Shown here one piece after another: positions 26,401 to 33,174 of a DNA stretch of 64,000 nucleotides. The notes beneath the pieces are model-generated. The model did not search any database, was not told the DNA's origin, and saw only the letters and a program-made list of their open reading frames with translations. The first letter of the stretch is position 1. The number at the start of each line of letters is the position of its first letter. The stretch comes from Micropterix aruncella (Eukaryota > Arthropoda > Insecta > Lepidoptera > Micropterigidae), in NCBI GenBank assembly GCA_944548615.1, contig OX155954.1:911335-975334 (forward strand). The letters run 5' to 3'. The position numbers and the translations under genes were made by a program.

Positions 26401-29400
26401 GCGCGGTATTCGGAAAGCTGTTTGCGACTACACATATGTAGTTTCTTATCTGTTTTATTAATACGTTTAATGACGTTTGCACTCAATTCTCGCTTGACGT
26501 CGTCTTTGTTCGTCTTTGTTGTTGTTTGTTAACCGTCGTCTTTGTTGGTGTCCACTCGGTTGTTTGTTGACAACCGGGGAATGAAAAATGTTGTATATAC
26601 AGTAAATGTAAAATCCCTTCCGCTTTTAAAACTAAACGATATCACCATACCATTGTCGCAAAAAGTGAAAGATCTTGGTCTAATTATCGATGAACATTTC
26701 TCCTGGCAACCACACGTGGACGAGGTAAGTCGTAAAATATTTGCTAGTTTTCACCCTCTGCAAACACTCAGAAGATTTCTTCCTATGGACACAAAAAAAT
26801 CTCTTGCACAGTCTCTCCTCTTGCCTCTCCTTGACTATGCAGATGTGGCTTATCTCGATTTATCAGAGGAACTGCTCAACAAACTTGAACGTTTGCAAAA
26901 TGTATGCATACGATTCATCTTCGGTCTACGTAAGTATGATCACGTGTCCGACTATAGGGCACAGTTAAAGTGGTTGCCAATACGCCAAAGAAGAAATGTT
27001 CATATACTGGCTCTCCTATATCGTGTACTCACCCAATTAACACCATCCTATCTCCAGGAGCTTTTTGAACCACTAAGTTCCCACGGTCTCGTACTTCGGT
27101 CAGCCTCTGACAGTTTATTAAAAATTCCGAGTCATAATAGTGATTTCTATTCCTATTCTTTCTGTGTCCATGGTGCAAGACTCTGGAACGATCTCCCAGC
27201 AAATATACGAAACTCGCCTTCTTTACCATCGTTCAAGACTCACCTAAAGGATTACTACCTTTCTAAGAAGTAACCAGTTCTTCCCTTTCTCTCCTGTTCC
27301 TCTCCCAATTTCCTCTCCTCGGGCACTATTAGTCTTAAATTCTTCCACTTGTCTGTATGTTATGTAATAATCTTTATTTTCACTATGCGCGCATGTACCA
27401 CTATGTTTAGGTTAGCTGTAAGACATTGCCATGTGGCAATAAGCTCGCCTTTTTTGTATACTTTTTTAAGTGCAAATAAAGAGTTTATTATTATTATTAT
27501 TATATACGACATTCAATATACTTTGATCTAAACCATATTATATACAGAATTCTACAAACTATATAAATATTATAGGTACACTCTAATAAAGCCCCTACAA
27601 TATTTTATTTCTGATATTCTTGAATGCATAGGACATTTTACAACAGCAGACGAAGGTATACCACCGTAAAAGTTGATCGCTGATAATGTACTAAGCTAAC
27701 AACAAGAAATCTGGTAAAATGGACATACGATAGTTTACACCTGGGGTATATTCATATCTCGATTTACCTGCGCTGCGCATGGGCTCAATCGCTGTACGGC
27801 GTAGAGTTATGAGGGCGTGCAGCCAAGCGCGTGTGGCGCTTGATACGACTCCAAGGCCGCTGTTTAGAGATTTGTGCATAATGTAAAATCGAAGATGAAA
27901 TCGACATGTCAATGATGTCCTTAGGAAAAATGGATACGGAAAATATCACGAGACACGCACACGATCTAATACAGACAAAACTCAAAAACCGAGCAGATCA
28001 AGAGCATTCTTACCATACGTCAAGGGCGTAACTGATCGAATAAGTAAGATGCTAAACAGATTCGATATAAAAACGATCTTTAAACCGACCCAAAATATAG
28101 CTCGATTTTTGAGGCCTGTAAAGGATGTAATACCACTGCAAACCCCGGGTGTGTATAAAGTCGAATGCAGCTGCGGTCTAGCCTACGTTGGACAAACGAA
28201 ACGGCCCATAGCCACGCGACTGACAGAACACATCAAAGCTATTAAAAACGTTCAGCGAGAAAAATCCGCGATCTGCGAACATATATTGGATAGCGGAAGT
28301 AACCACTGGATGCAGTTTCAAAATCCCATTGTTCTATCCAAGGAACAATTCTACTTTCCTCGCATGATCCGGGAAGCCATTGAAATAAGAACAACTCCGA
28401 ACTTCAATAGAGACGACGGCTACAAACTCTCTTCTACGCGGAACCCTCTTCTTAAAATGTTCCCGCCGCCGAACGCAAAGACGTAAAACAGGATACAGTG
28501 AGTGTTGTGTGCAAGACGGATTTTCAAAATTCCCGCGCTCCGAGCCCGGCCCCCCACCACCGTTATAACCTACGCAGTGGCGGCAGCGGTTTGCGGCCTA
28601 CCCGCAAAACAACGGACTGACAGCTCTTCAGTCTACCCTGGACAACGGCGGCTGCAACGTCACCGAAACGTCGGGTCCTACAAATTTCACGCGGTAAATT
28701 CGTTTTCTATCCTATTTATAATTGTGCATAATGACTCTGACGTGAATCTCACCGAATATCACCACTATCCAAAAAGATTCCGAAGCAAGCTACATTCGGC
28801 GAGTCATGCATTATCCACGTCGGAGAGGCTAGCATAATATGTCGCCAGCCCAACGGTTTACAACAAACTCAGCGATCACATTTGACAATCGCAATCACAT
28901 GGATTGTTTAAGAGCCGCTTTAAGAAGTATCTCACAGATAAGGCTTTTTACTCATTAGAGTAATATTACTCGTGTGATGACTAAAATTAATAGTGTTAAT
29001 GGTTTTCGTTGTAATGTGTTCAATTATATCTTTTTGTTTTCTTGCGTTTTTGTTTTAATCTTTGTATTTTCTAACATTTCATAGGTTTTTATGTAATATT
29101 TTCGATAAAAAATACTTTACTTATCTTTATTATGACTTGTATTAATCATAATAAATTTTTCAAAAAAGACTAGGTAGACAACAATCAATAGGTGGATTAC
29201 ATAATCTGGCGAAATCGACAAATAAAATACATATTAGGAACATAACTACAAAGATTACACATTACATTACAAAATAATGTGCCTCCTAATAACTTATATT
29301 TTTTACGTTTTTATCACTACTCTAAAATTTCGAGTAGTTAACACCTACAGTATTACAAATCATCCAGTAATGTTATTATAAATCATCCACAAATCATCCA

Positions 29401-30301
29401 CTATTATACTACTGAGATACGTCTCATTTTGCGTTTTCGAGACATTTGTCTCGTCTCAATTAACGCCGCTCTCAAGTAACAACTATGGTATTAGAAAGGT
29501 CTCTGCTTAGTAATCAGAACACTTAGAGCATACTAACGATGAGATACGACTTAAGTGTCAAACGTAAACGTAAGTATCGGCTGTACGGCAACTGAGAACA
29601 ACGCGAAATTTCACTTTTATTATATCAAAAATTGGTCCACGAATTCAGATATCATCTATTCAATCAAATCGTACGGGACGAAACAATTATTGTTTTGGGA
29701 ATGCATTCTATTTATCTTGACTATGTATTATTATATTAAATTTTATATTGCTTACCATATATTTATTATTTTTGATTTTTTATATTTTCTCATGACTTTT
29801 TCTTTCTTTTTTCCTCTTTCTCTTTTGTTTTTTTTTATAACTTGATTTTCTATTTGTTTTAATTTAAAGTCTAATTTATATGTCTCACCCTATTGAACAG
29901 ATTTTTATGTTCAATTTTAATGCAAACTTTATAATGTAATTGCTGTTTTTTTGGACCACATTTTAAGACAATTTAATTTTAAAGCATTTCACTACATCGT
30001 TTAAATAATTTAGTGTATTATTAAAGCCCCTGTCCAAACTGAAACGGGTGACATTTCCCGTTGGGTGATAGAATCAAATAAGCATGAAGTTAAGTTTCTG
30101 TATCAATGTTTTATAGAAGGTAATTTCTTAATAAATAAATAAATGAATATATAAATAAAATTACCATAACGAAAAAAAACTCACCAGATCCTTGCGTGTC
30201 CTCTTGAAATTCAATGAGGTCAGCAACCTTTTTTGAAGAGTCCGGATACATTCTGAGAAGCTGGTAACCCTCGTATGTCTTCCTGATTTGTCGCTTCTGC
30301 T
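5097..30301 (-). CDS. Zinc carboxypeptidase (M14A) homologue, seven exons, 5' end missing
   Basis: Seven minus-strand exons with GT-AG borders join in phase: 30301-30185, 23693-23560, 20070-19861, 13889-13712, 8860-8713, 7326-7137, 5447-5097. The product (about 440 residues) has the order of a secreted digestive or moulting-fluid carboxypeptidase: a propeptide starting around [16 protein letters not shown], then the peptidase domain. Zinc ligands are visible as FHAREW (His69, Glu72 in bovine CPA numbering) and LHSYAQ (His196). NPDGY, the NRNW pair (Asn144, Arg145), Tyr198, Tyr248 and two cysteines bracketing NRNW are kept. The catalytic Glu270 position is Lys (IKMRD where active enzymes have FELRD), Arg127 is Lys (LWKKTRS) and position 255 is His. 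Hydrolysis is therefore doubtful; that is inference from family knowledge. The signal-peptide exon was not found and may lie beyond 30301 or outside the window. Introns are 1.4 to 6.5 kb and full of repeats. The reading frame is otherwise clean, which argues against a pseudogene. Confidence 0.93.
5538..5559 (+). repeat. Poly-G run of 22
   Basis: A 22-base G homopolymer lies in the last intron, about 90 bases from the acceptor of exon G. Its length is likely unreliable in assembly. Confidence 0.9.
5560..6214. other. Intronic AT-rich sequence
   Basis: No coding sequence; many short TA-rich and ATAC-type repeats around 5800-5960. It may be old 3' UTR debris of a non-LTR element, but I cannot show that. 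Confidence 0.4.
6215..6480 (+). mobile_element. Non-LTR element 3' UTR fragment
   Basis: It aligns by eye with 6830-7075: a shared cttatattccattcttcaat segment, cataaac..ttcacagtaac, a half-degenerate terminal hairpin ending ttggcaata at about 6422-6430, then gggccaccac and a terminal AATAAA. Only the untranslated end is left, 5'-truncated. Confidence 0.55.
6540..7079 (+). pseudogene. Non-LTR retrotransposon 3' end with hairpin and AATAAA
   Basis: The ORF at 6580-6801 reads [20 protein letters not shown] then [20 protein letters not shown], the C-terminal tail also seen at 26542-27273 and 39434-39877. The 3' UTR holds the stem-loop tattgcca-ct-tggcaata (7003-7020), an AATAAA and a (caaa)n tail. 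The copy is 5'-truncated and lies inside intron 6. Confidence 0.75.
7137..7326 (-). CDS. Carboxypeptidase exon F (NRNW substrate-binding block)
   Basis: This 190-nt exon reads [19 protein letters not shown], then [18 protein letters not shown], and ends [13 protein letters not shown]. Asn-Arg of NRNW bind the C-terminal carboxylate of the substrate in active members. The flanking cysteines match the conserved disulfide. The acceptor is TTTTAG and the donor AAG|GTGATA, phase 0. Confidence 0.94.
7505..8560. repeat. Interspersed repeat, copy 1 (partner at 43380-45660)
   Basis: Shared blocks with 43380-43807 and 45501-45660 include taggaggtaatctc, gtgctataggct, aaagagatctat, agtccgcgac, gacattagcat, aacgcgtgcaag and gagaaacaagacgcg, all in the same order. 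This copy is interrupted by a small MITE (7917-8149), the other by a Penelope-like element. The class is unknown and no protein is encoded. It lies in introns 4-5 near exon E. Confidence 0.6.
7917..8149. mobile_element. Short MITE with cccctcaaatg termini, copy 1
   Basis: The termini cccctcaaatg and its near inverse (cattagagggg) frame an AT-rich core with tttaca repeats and three ttactatagagc-type repeats. The second copy at 31715-31949 is about the same length and very similar. Confidence 0.65.
8713..8860 (-). CDS. Carboxypeptidase exon E (NPDGY; Arg127 replaced by Lys)
   Basis: This 148-nt exon reads [37 protein letters not shown] and [16 protein letters not shown] and RLW are family landmarks. 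The residue after the Trp is Lys (codon 8760-8762 read on the minus strand), where active enzymes have Arg127, which polarises the scissile carbonyl. The donor is TG|GTGAGG; exit phase 2 is completed by the first base of exon F. Confidence 0.93.
8992..9082 (+). repeat. Short minisatellite
   Basis: The motif gcggtcaaactgtaga occurs three times, twice within a longer repeat beginning tctagaaactgcgg. Intronic. Confidence 0.7.
9098..9484. mobile_element. TA-flanked MITE (Tc1/mariner-type)
   Basis: Inverted ends of about 60 bases begin cagtttgag / cagggtgag and share gggggtgaatcagtac and gtaagcaac. TA dinucleotides flank both ends (9096-9097, 9485-9486). An inner palindrome (about 9252-9287) reads aatatcgctaatattg and inverse. 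There is no transposase. Confidence 0.8.
9786..10176 (+). repeat. Interspersed repeat with internal 120-bp duplication, copy 1
   Basis: The segment from aatcgtggtcaaagttcatt to ataaaagcgtgttaaaa recurs at 25168-25456 with high identity. Here the first about 120 bases are present twice (9786-9905 and 9906-10026), each with aagtccaaacac and ttccg-ctccatcatcagac. The family is not recognised. Confidence 0.65.
10185..10535 (+). repeat. Interspersed repeat, inverse partner of 37640-38010
   Basis: Shared order on opposite strands: ggaggaggttatcaa, gtttgttacctcagaa, ctgttctg-tgatggga, aatattatcatatg, aagcatgacctgattctac, ctgggttggctcccgacgag. About 340 bases, diverged. Similar sequence is common in moth and butterfly introns as I recall; that is not checked. 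Confidence 0.55.
10450..10805 (+). repeat. Three tandem units of about 119 bp
   Basis: Three successive units each contain a cccaggg/ccctggg, cgacgag-type, caacggtc and gcacagacac block, then attttgtat, a tagcc and a tctaagtt-type segment. The first unit overlaps the end of the repeat at 10185-10535, so the tandem array has grown from that repeat's tail. Confidence 0.65.
10913..11350 (-). pseudogene. Non-LTR retrotransposon C-terminal fragment
   Basis: Minus-strand ORF 11128-10913 reads [20 protein letters not shown] and [20 protein letters not shown]. Upstream frame pieces up to 11350 ([25 protein letters not shown]) carry stops. Same family as the plus-strand fragment 32215-32470. It is head-to-head with the next element. 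Confidence 0.75.
11355..12218 (+). pseudogene. Non-LTR retrotransposon with large internal deletion
   Basis: One continuous 231-codon frame (11360-12055) fuses two distant parts of a reverse transcriptase protein. The first is an RT block ([37 protein letters not shown]). From about residue 100 comes the far C-terminal tail ([20 protein letters not shown] to [16 protein letters not shown]). The catalytic YxDD region is missing. The 3' end is AATAAA plus a (attatg)n tail at about 12210. Confidence 0.75.
12219..13711. other. Intron 4 interior, no gene seen
   Basis: AT-rich, with a short (tta)n at 12902-12919 and T-rich runs. I see no transposon termini or coding potential. Confidence 0.5.
13712..13889 (-). 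CDS. Carboxypeptidase exon D (zinc-binding HxxE)
   Basis: This 178-nt exon reads [17 protein letters not shown], then [17 protein letters not shown] and [21 protein letters not shown] carries two zinc ligands (His69, Glu72) and Arg71. A basic insert (KKKHKLRSK) precedes the core strand. The acceptor is TTTCAG, the donor GAG|GTTAGT, and the exit phase is 1. Confidence 0.94.
13890..15125. other. Start of intron 3 sequence, no gene seen
   Basis: Only short unrelated frames occur, including a 77-codon plus-strand frame at 14562-14795 that matches nothing I recognise and has no supporting context. Confidence 0.5.
15126..15700 (+). repeat. GC-rich interspersed repeat, diverged copy
   Basis: Blocks such as gtcgactacaacgggc, gaagacttta, gcggcctctacctg, cgcagacctggccgtcctg and tttcaagag match the better preserved copies at 20590-21655 and 36680-37135 in the same order and orientation. 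Confidence 0.55.
15715..16560 (-). pseudogene. Non-LTR retrotransposon 3' end, copy 1
   Basis: Minus-strand frames read [20 protein letters not shown] and [20 protein letters not shown], then after a shift [21 protein letters not shown] 3' UTR follows with acacgtccaagagcggt (minus). The terminal tail is short gtaat/tgtaa repeats at about 15717-15732. A second copy with the same tail lies at 30826-31700. Confidence 0.75.
16561..17136. other. Intronic, nothing recognised
   Basis: No repeat ends or coding sequence that I can support. Confidence 0.45.
17137..17512 (+). pseudogene. RTE-type non-LTR retrotransposon C-terminus
   Basis: The frame at 17137 reads [20 protein letters not shown] and [13 protein letters not shown]. 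After a frameshift near 17285, 17289-17474 reads [20 protein letters not shown] and [17 protein letters not shown]. The MTYGxET and WQWAGHIxRR blocks are characteristic of RTE-clade proteins after the RT domain. Confidence 0.8.
17513..18040. other. AT-rich intronic sequence
   Basis: It includes a tatatatata stretch near 17868. No gene or defined element is seen. Confidence 0.4.
18041..18990 (-). repeat. GC-rich interspersed repeat, two partial copies
   Basis: A diverged copy (18041-18605) is followed by a better one (18605-18860) beginning gggcccttgctgagttggcc and ending caatcgactgtgcactctga. The second block matches 41770-41982 almost base for base and 21430-21655 in reverse. High GC and absent stops on some frames give spurious ORFs. 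Confidence 0.65.
19155..19830 (-). repeat. GC-rich interspersed repeat next to exon C
   Basis: It starts tcgggggagtctgg and runs through agagcgggggtggttgcgga, cacccgggcaaag, gaccgagcaagcgacctcg and gcggttaaggcgttgg to gaagtcttctgcgctcact-type tails repeated to 19830. It matches 41983-42380 (same orientation) and 20590-21425, 36690-37110 (inverted). A tcgag-type box resembling a pol III B box is present on the opposite strand, but a tRNA origin is not convincing. Confidence 0.7.
19861..20070 (-). CDS. Carboxypeptidase exon C (propeptide to mature junction)
   Basis: Exactly 70 codons, phase 0 at both ends, reading [20 protein letters not shown] through [15 protein letters not shown]. The stretch [18 protein letters not shown] corresponds to the first helix of the mature peptidase. 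The preceding Lys/Arg-rich segment is where the propeptide would be cleaved (inference). The donor sits only about 30 bases from the end of a GC-rich repeat cluster that occupies the start of the next intron. Confidence 0.93.
20590..21655 (+). repeat. GC-rich interspersed repeat, tandem inverted copies
   Basis: Two head-to-tail partial copies begin gtcgactacaacgggcgagc (20595) and gtcaactacaacgggcgagc (20996). The second runs through to the gggccc end near 21645. They are reverse complements of the 18041-19830 cluster, so exon C and about 700 bases lie between inverted arms. Confidence 0.7.
21656..22308. other. Intron 2, nothing recognised
   Basis: No coding sequence. The phrase aagctacagtaataa-atttaatttccgcaa occurs at 21660-21692 and 20552-20583, flanking the GC-rich copies, so it may be a duplicated edge of that insertion. 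Confidence 0.45.
22309..22860 (+). pseudogene. Non-LTR retrotransposon C-terminal fragment
   Basis: ORF 22366-22734 reads [60 protein letters not shown] and [14 protein letters not shown]. This is a typical post-RT tail with the KRAVR and FKRRLKRYL blocks. It is 5'-truncated. A more decayed relative at 27781-29130 is split by a Penelope-like insertion. Confidence 0.75.
22861..23559. other. Intron 2 interior, no gene seen
   Basis: It includes a segment at 23035-23220 (gtacgccagggatggcggac, cacacagacacacagacaga) whose relatives occur inverted at about 20260-20420, so it is a piece of another interspersed repeat. Confidence 0.4.
23560..23693 (-). CDS. Carboxypeptidase exon B (propeptide)
   Basis: This 134-nt exon reads [19 protein letters not shown] through [10 protein letters not shown], the activation-peptide half of the M14A family. 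The acceptor is TTTCAG and the donor CAG|GTAAAA. It enters in phase 1 and leaves in phase 0, in frame with exon C. Confidence 0.92.
23780..23995 (+). repeat. Direct repeat bracketing intron 1, copy 1
   Basis: It aligns by eye with 29965-30180: caatttaatttta..agcatttta, tttaaataattta, ttagagcccc..tcca, ttgggtgacagaatcaaata, agcat-aaggttaag, caatgttttat and an A-rich end. It lies about 90 bases upstream of exon B in the gene direction. Confidence 0.55.
24068..24655 (+). repeat. 302-bp tandem duplication
   Basis: The segment starting gcttttcacccacgcata is present twice (24068-24369 and 24370 to about 24655) with only a few differences (gtaggc/ataggc, cgaacgg/cgaaagg). It is young and non-coding, within intron 1. 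Confidence 0.9.
24878..25140 (-). pseudogene. Non-LTR retrotransposon C-terminal fragment
   Basis: The minus-strand frame reads [40 protein letters not shown] and [14 protein letters not shown], a post-RT tail of a non-LTR element. Severely truncated. Confidence 0.65.
25168..25456 (+). repeat. Interspersed repeat, copy 2 of the 9786-10176 family
   Basis: It matches 9892-10176 closely, from catcatcagaccttgaaac to ataaaagcgtgttaaaaa, but contains only one copy of the 120-bp unit. Confidence 0.7.
25457..25870 (-). repeat. GC-rich segment of unknown origin
   Basis: A 115-codon minus-strand frame (25829-25482) is open, but the base composition and lack of any recognised motif suggest repeat sequence. 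Words such as gaaccgttcgag and tgctgacat distantly recall the GC-rich family at 18 kb; the link is weak. Confidence 0.3.
25978..26195 (+). mobile_element. tRNA-derived SINE
   Basis: The head reads ggggacatagtggttaggtg (A-box-like) followed 30 bases later by gggttcgattcctggctgag (B box) and a tRNA-like closing ttcacc/gtcacc. A non-tRNA body follows, ending in caataaagattacaaacaat with an A-rich tail. The tRNA cloverleaf is imperfect, so this is not a functional tRNA gene. Confidence 0.75.
26196..26575. other. Intron 1, nothing recognised
   Basis: Contains cgtcgtctttgtt repeated three times at about 26500-26545. The minus-strand 64-codon frame at 26486-26292 is not recognised. Confidence 0.4.
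26576..27506 (+). pseudogene. Non-LTR retrotransposon, well preserved 3' third
   Basis: From 26581 the frame reads [76 protein letters not shown] and [17 protein letters not shown] to a stop at 27271-27273. This is the RT thumb and tail of a Jockey-type protein, so everything before about the last 230 residues is lost. The 3' UTR has the hairpin cattgcc-atgt-ggcaat (27424-27440), AATAAA and a (tta)n tail at 27486-27503. Confidence 0.85.
27781..27871 (+). pseudogene. Non-LTR fragment, left part, split by Penelope-like insertion
   Basis: The sequence gtagagttatgagggcgtgc to gtttagagatttgtgcataatg corresponds to the LFRDLCIM region of the fragment at 22366-22734. It resumes at 28734. Confidence 0.7.
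27884..28721 (+). mobile_element. Penelope-like element, 5'-truncated copy with 12-bp target duplication
   Basis: ttgtgcataatg flanks both ends (27872-27883 and 28722-28733). The element begins taaaatcgaaga, the reverse complement of the terminal extension seen in the other copies, then jumps into coding sequence. ORF 28049-28486 carries the GIY-YIG endonuclease: [32 protein letters not shown] and SAICEHIL. Near 28475 a few bases are lost relative to the 44 kb copy, so the tail is out of frame. The 3' terminal repeat ends ctatcctatttata. RT is absent. Confidence 0.9.
28734..29130 (+). pseudogene. Non-LTR fragment, right part
   Basis: Continuation of 27781-27871 after the nested insertion: [10 protein letters not shown] and decayed [18 protein letters not shown] sequence, then a 3' UTR that resembles 22740-22860. 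Confidence 0.65.
29131..29964. other. Intron 1, no gene seen
   Basis: AT-rich. The sequence at 29403-29465 has repeated gagatacgtctc / gagacatttgtctcgtctc motifs that could fold. No coding sequence. Confidence 0.4.
29965..30180 (+). repeat. Direct repeat bracketing intron 1, copy 2
   Basis: Partner of 23780-23995 in the same orientation. It ends within a few bases of the donor of exon A. Confidence 0.55.
30185..30301 (-). CDS. Carboxypeptidase exon A (propeptide start)
   Basis: The 117-nt exon reads [19 protein letters not shown] and continues to EDTQGS. The acceptor is a TAG just above 30301 (an alternative AG lies two bases inside). The donor is GTGAGT at 30184-30179. It ends in phase 1; the split Gly codon is completed by exon B. 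The YEGYQLLR motif is typical of the start of the M14A activation segment, so one upstream exon with the signal peptide and initiator Met must exist but was not found. Confidence 0.9.
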
Positions 30302-30825
30302 CTATTAATAAGAAAACAGAAAAAGATAATAAAAAATATAATTATCTATTGATAAAAGGGAATGGGCGTTTTGGAGCCACTTTTTCAATAACTGTAAATC
30401 ACAGACAAATGGAAATATCTCTTTATGTAGAACATGTATTACTACAACGACTGATCTTATGAGCCGTTTCTGAGTTATATCCTATTAAATATGGCAAATT
30501 ACCTACTTCCTCTAGCGCACCTAACACATCCAGGCATTGTATTTGTTGTGTTTACACAGCGTTTGTCAGTACAAACGATATATTCCTTAGAATGCTCGAC
30601 TTTGTCAGCAGTATATGTAATACTATGCTAAGGTCAGCTGTTCAACATGGTGTGCCCAGTGACCGTACATCGTAATATACTATCTTTAATAGGTCTTCAT
30701 TACAAATAAATAATTGGGATGAGGGTTTTCGTGTAAATAGCCATTTTTAAAAAGATTCCGAACTTCAAAACACAACGTCTCATAAATGAGATAATTTTTG
30801 GTAGTCATAAATATTGTAGATACAT
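30302..30825. other. Upstream of exon A, no gene seen
   Basis: I looked here for a minus-strand signal-peptide exon and did not find one with a convincing start codon, hydrophobic run and phase-compatible donor. Confidence 0.4.
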
Positions 30826-31700
30826 AAATTACATTACATTTACGTCGTGTCCAATTGGCCGCTAAAAACCGCTCTTGGACGTGTCAAAATATTTGTGTTT
30901 TAAGTAGTACGTCTCATTACTACTTTAATCTTTACTTAACATACACTATATTATTTTAAAAAAATATATAGTATTGTAACAAAAACCAATATATAGCCCA
31001 CTCTCTGAGATCGTTTTTTTTAGGTTAACTTTTCCTTTTTTTTCCTTTTTCAAAATTTCTTTTTGGTATATTTTAAAAATATATAGTTTCCTTCTTTATC
31101 TTTAAAAGAAAGGTGGCGTCCTTATAAATTCATTCTTTTGGGTTTTGGTGGATTCTGCCGTTTTTCCTCTAAACATGGTAGATTAGAAATTTGAGGTTAT
31201 AGTATCTAAGAAACTTTGGAACCTACTAAAAGTTATTCGTCGTAGAACCGTATTGCAAAACAAATTAAAGGCTTATTTAATAAAATAGTCAATAATTCTA
31301 ATAACTACCTACTAAACACACAATAATTAAAATAGTCAGTTAAAAAGTTGAATAATCAAAGCAGAAGCCTATCAATTGAAATAGTCAATAAATCGAATAT
31401 ATACGTACTAAAAACTGTACATAGTAACATCCAAAGTAGTAAGTAAATTGGCTCTTCTGTACTTTTGCCAGTCTTGTTCGGGGCACGCATAAAAGGGAAT
31501 TACCGCGTGTATGGTGAGAGTGAATGTACTCTCTAGTTGCGGTTTCTGTTAGGTGCTGTCTGGCATACATTAAGCACTGGTATATGTACGCCGAATACAT
31601 GGTCATTATCTTTGCCTTACTGAAGTATGCTCTGCATAAGGTCCTGTGCGTTACCTGATACATACAGCGCAGTGCTCTTTTTTGCATAGATCTTTCCAAT
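30826..31700 (-). pseudogene. Non-LTR retrotransposon 3' end, copy 2
   Basis: The minus-strand frame 31699-31385 reads QKRALRCMYQVTHRTLCRAY and [20 protein letters not shown], close to 16545-16231. The 3' UTR matches 15740-15830 and ends in tgtaat repeats at 30826-30842. Confidence 0.75.
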
Positions 31701-31714
31701 GGTAAATACCTTAA

Positions 31715-31949
31715 CCCCTCAAATGAATGGCGATTAGCTCGGGTTGCCTACGGCAAAATGTATATCAATTTATATTTACATTTACATTTACATAGAGCGG
31801 GGTTTACTATAGAGCTATAGCATTACTATAGAGCGGATTACTATAAAGCGGCGCACATTTACATTTATATTTACATTTATATAAATTTATATACATTTTG
31901 TATACATTTTGCCAAGGCATCCCTTAAGGGACGCCTCACATTTGAGGGG
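31715..31949. mobile_element. Short MITE with perfect termini and TTAA flanks, copy 2
   Basis: Termini cccctcaaatg and catttgagggg are flanked by ttaa on both sides (31711-31714, 31950-31953). The core has (tttaca)n and three ttactatagagc-like repeats. TTAA flanks suggest a piggyBac-type origin, though no transposase is present. The copy at 7917-8149 lacks intact TTAA flanks. Confidence 0.75.
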
Positions 31950-31953
31950 TTAA

Positions 31954-32214
31954 TGTTATTGGAGAGGTGGGCCCAGCGCCCATTTATATATTTGCCCATT
32001 GTCCTTTGTGGTGTGCAGTAGCGGGATAACGACTATACCACGAAATGTTACAAATAACTATAATATGAATAATGAATATGAATAAATGAAGTTTCAGATT
32101 GGCAAGAACAACCCCAAACATCAGTACTGTCTAGGGCCCCAGTGCCGTTACAAAGTGTCACGAAGCAAAAGGATACAATAATGATCGTAACAATAATGAT
32201 CGATCAAGTAAAGT
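31954..32214. other. No gene seen
   Basis: Spacer between a MITE and a non-LTR fragment; nothing recognised. Confidence 0.4.
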
Positions 32215-32600
32215 GAGCATATTGCCCAGATCGTGAAAAAGGCCAACTCAATCATGTACCTCATCCGCAAATCATTCCACTATAACACGCCAGCATTATT
32301 TTTTTGTTATACAAAATCTACATGATGAGACCAATATTAGAGTTTGTATTCCAGATATGGAATACTTACTTTGTGAAAGATGAGGATCTCCTCGAGAAAA
32401 TCCAGCGCAGAGCGACCAAGATGCATATAGGTTTTAAAATCTAAAATACTCCGCAGATTGCAACTGCCCACATTGAAGGATATACCCAAAGGATAATTGA
32501 ACTATCAATGTCGAGGAAATCTTCCACGAAAAATGTCTTCCAACAAAGAAAACGAGGTTTTAATAAATATACCGGATATGTAAAAAGACGTGCCGAATTT
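32215..32600 (+). pseudogene. Non-LTR retrotransposon fragment, decayed
   Basis: Frames read AQIVKKANSIMYLIRKSFHY, MMRPILEFVFQIWNTYFVKD and EDLLEKIQRRATKM with frame changes. Same family as the minus-strand copy at 10913-11350. Confidence 0.7.
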
Positions 32601-32854
32601 GACGAATAATAACCACGCAGCGTACAAACAATAAAACGCTGAGATTCGACGGGTTCCGGGCGCTTTTGGAAATGTACAGTGTTTTTAATCAAGAAACAAC
32701 GATCAAAAAGATATAGGAAAAAATAGAGAATAGGCCTTTCAGAACTTCAGGTCATGATATGAGTTTTCCATCGCAAGAAACCTTAAAGTAAATGCTAATC
32801 GATGTTTAGCTCTGATACTTTCTCTGAGTAATGTGTCCGGTTTCTGAATATATT

Positions 32855-33174
32855 GGGCTAGATTGCGTTTCTTCGTGAACTAAAATCGGAAATTAGTTCA
32901 CGTGAACGAGACAGGGCAATACGTTAGAGCGGAATGTGAAATGAACGGTTGTCACTTTTCTGCATTAAAACTACCCACCAAAGGTAAATCAGCTTAATCT
33001 AAGACCGCACGAAATGTGTTCAAACTTATGTGTTCAAACTTATTAGCTCGACAGGTAGCTATGAAACAGGAAAATCGGCGATCGTCCATTTCGTATTCCG
33101 CTCTAACGTATTGCTATATCACGTTCGCTCGAACTAATTAAAGTTTTAGTTCAAGAAGAAACGCAATCGGGTCC
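32855..33174. mobile_element. MITE with about 85-bp inverted ends
   Basis: The left end (gattgcgtttcttcgtgaac to acgttagagcggaat, 32861-32937) is mirrored at the right end (attccgctctaacgtattg to gaagaaacgcaatcgggtcc, 33100-33174) with about 85% identity. No target duplication was clear. The core contains a doubled gtgttcaaactta. Confidence 0.75.
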
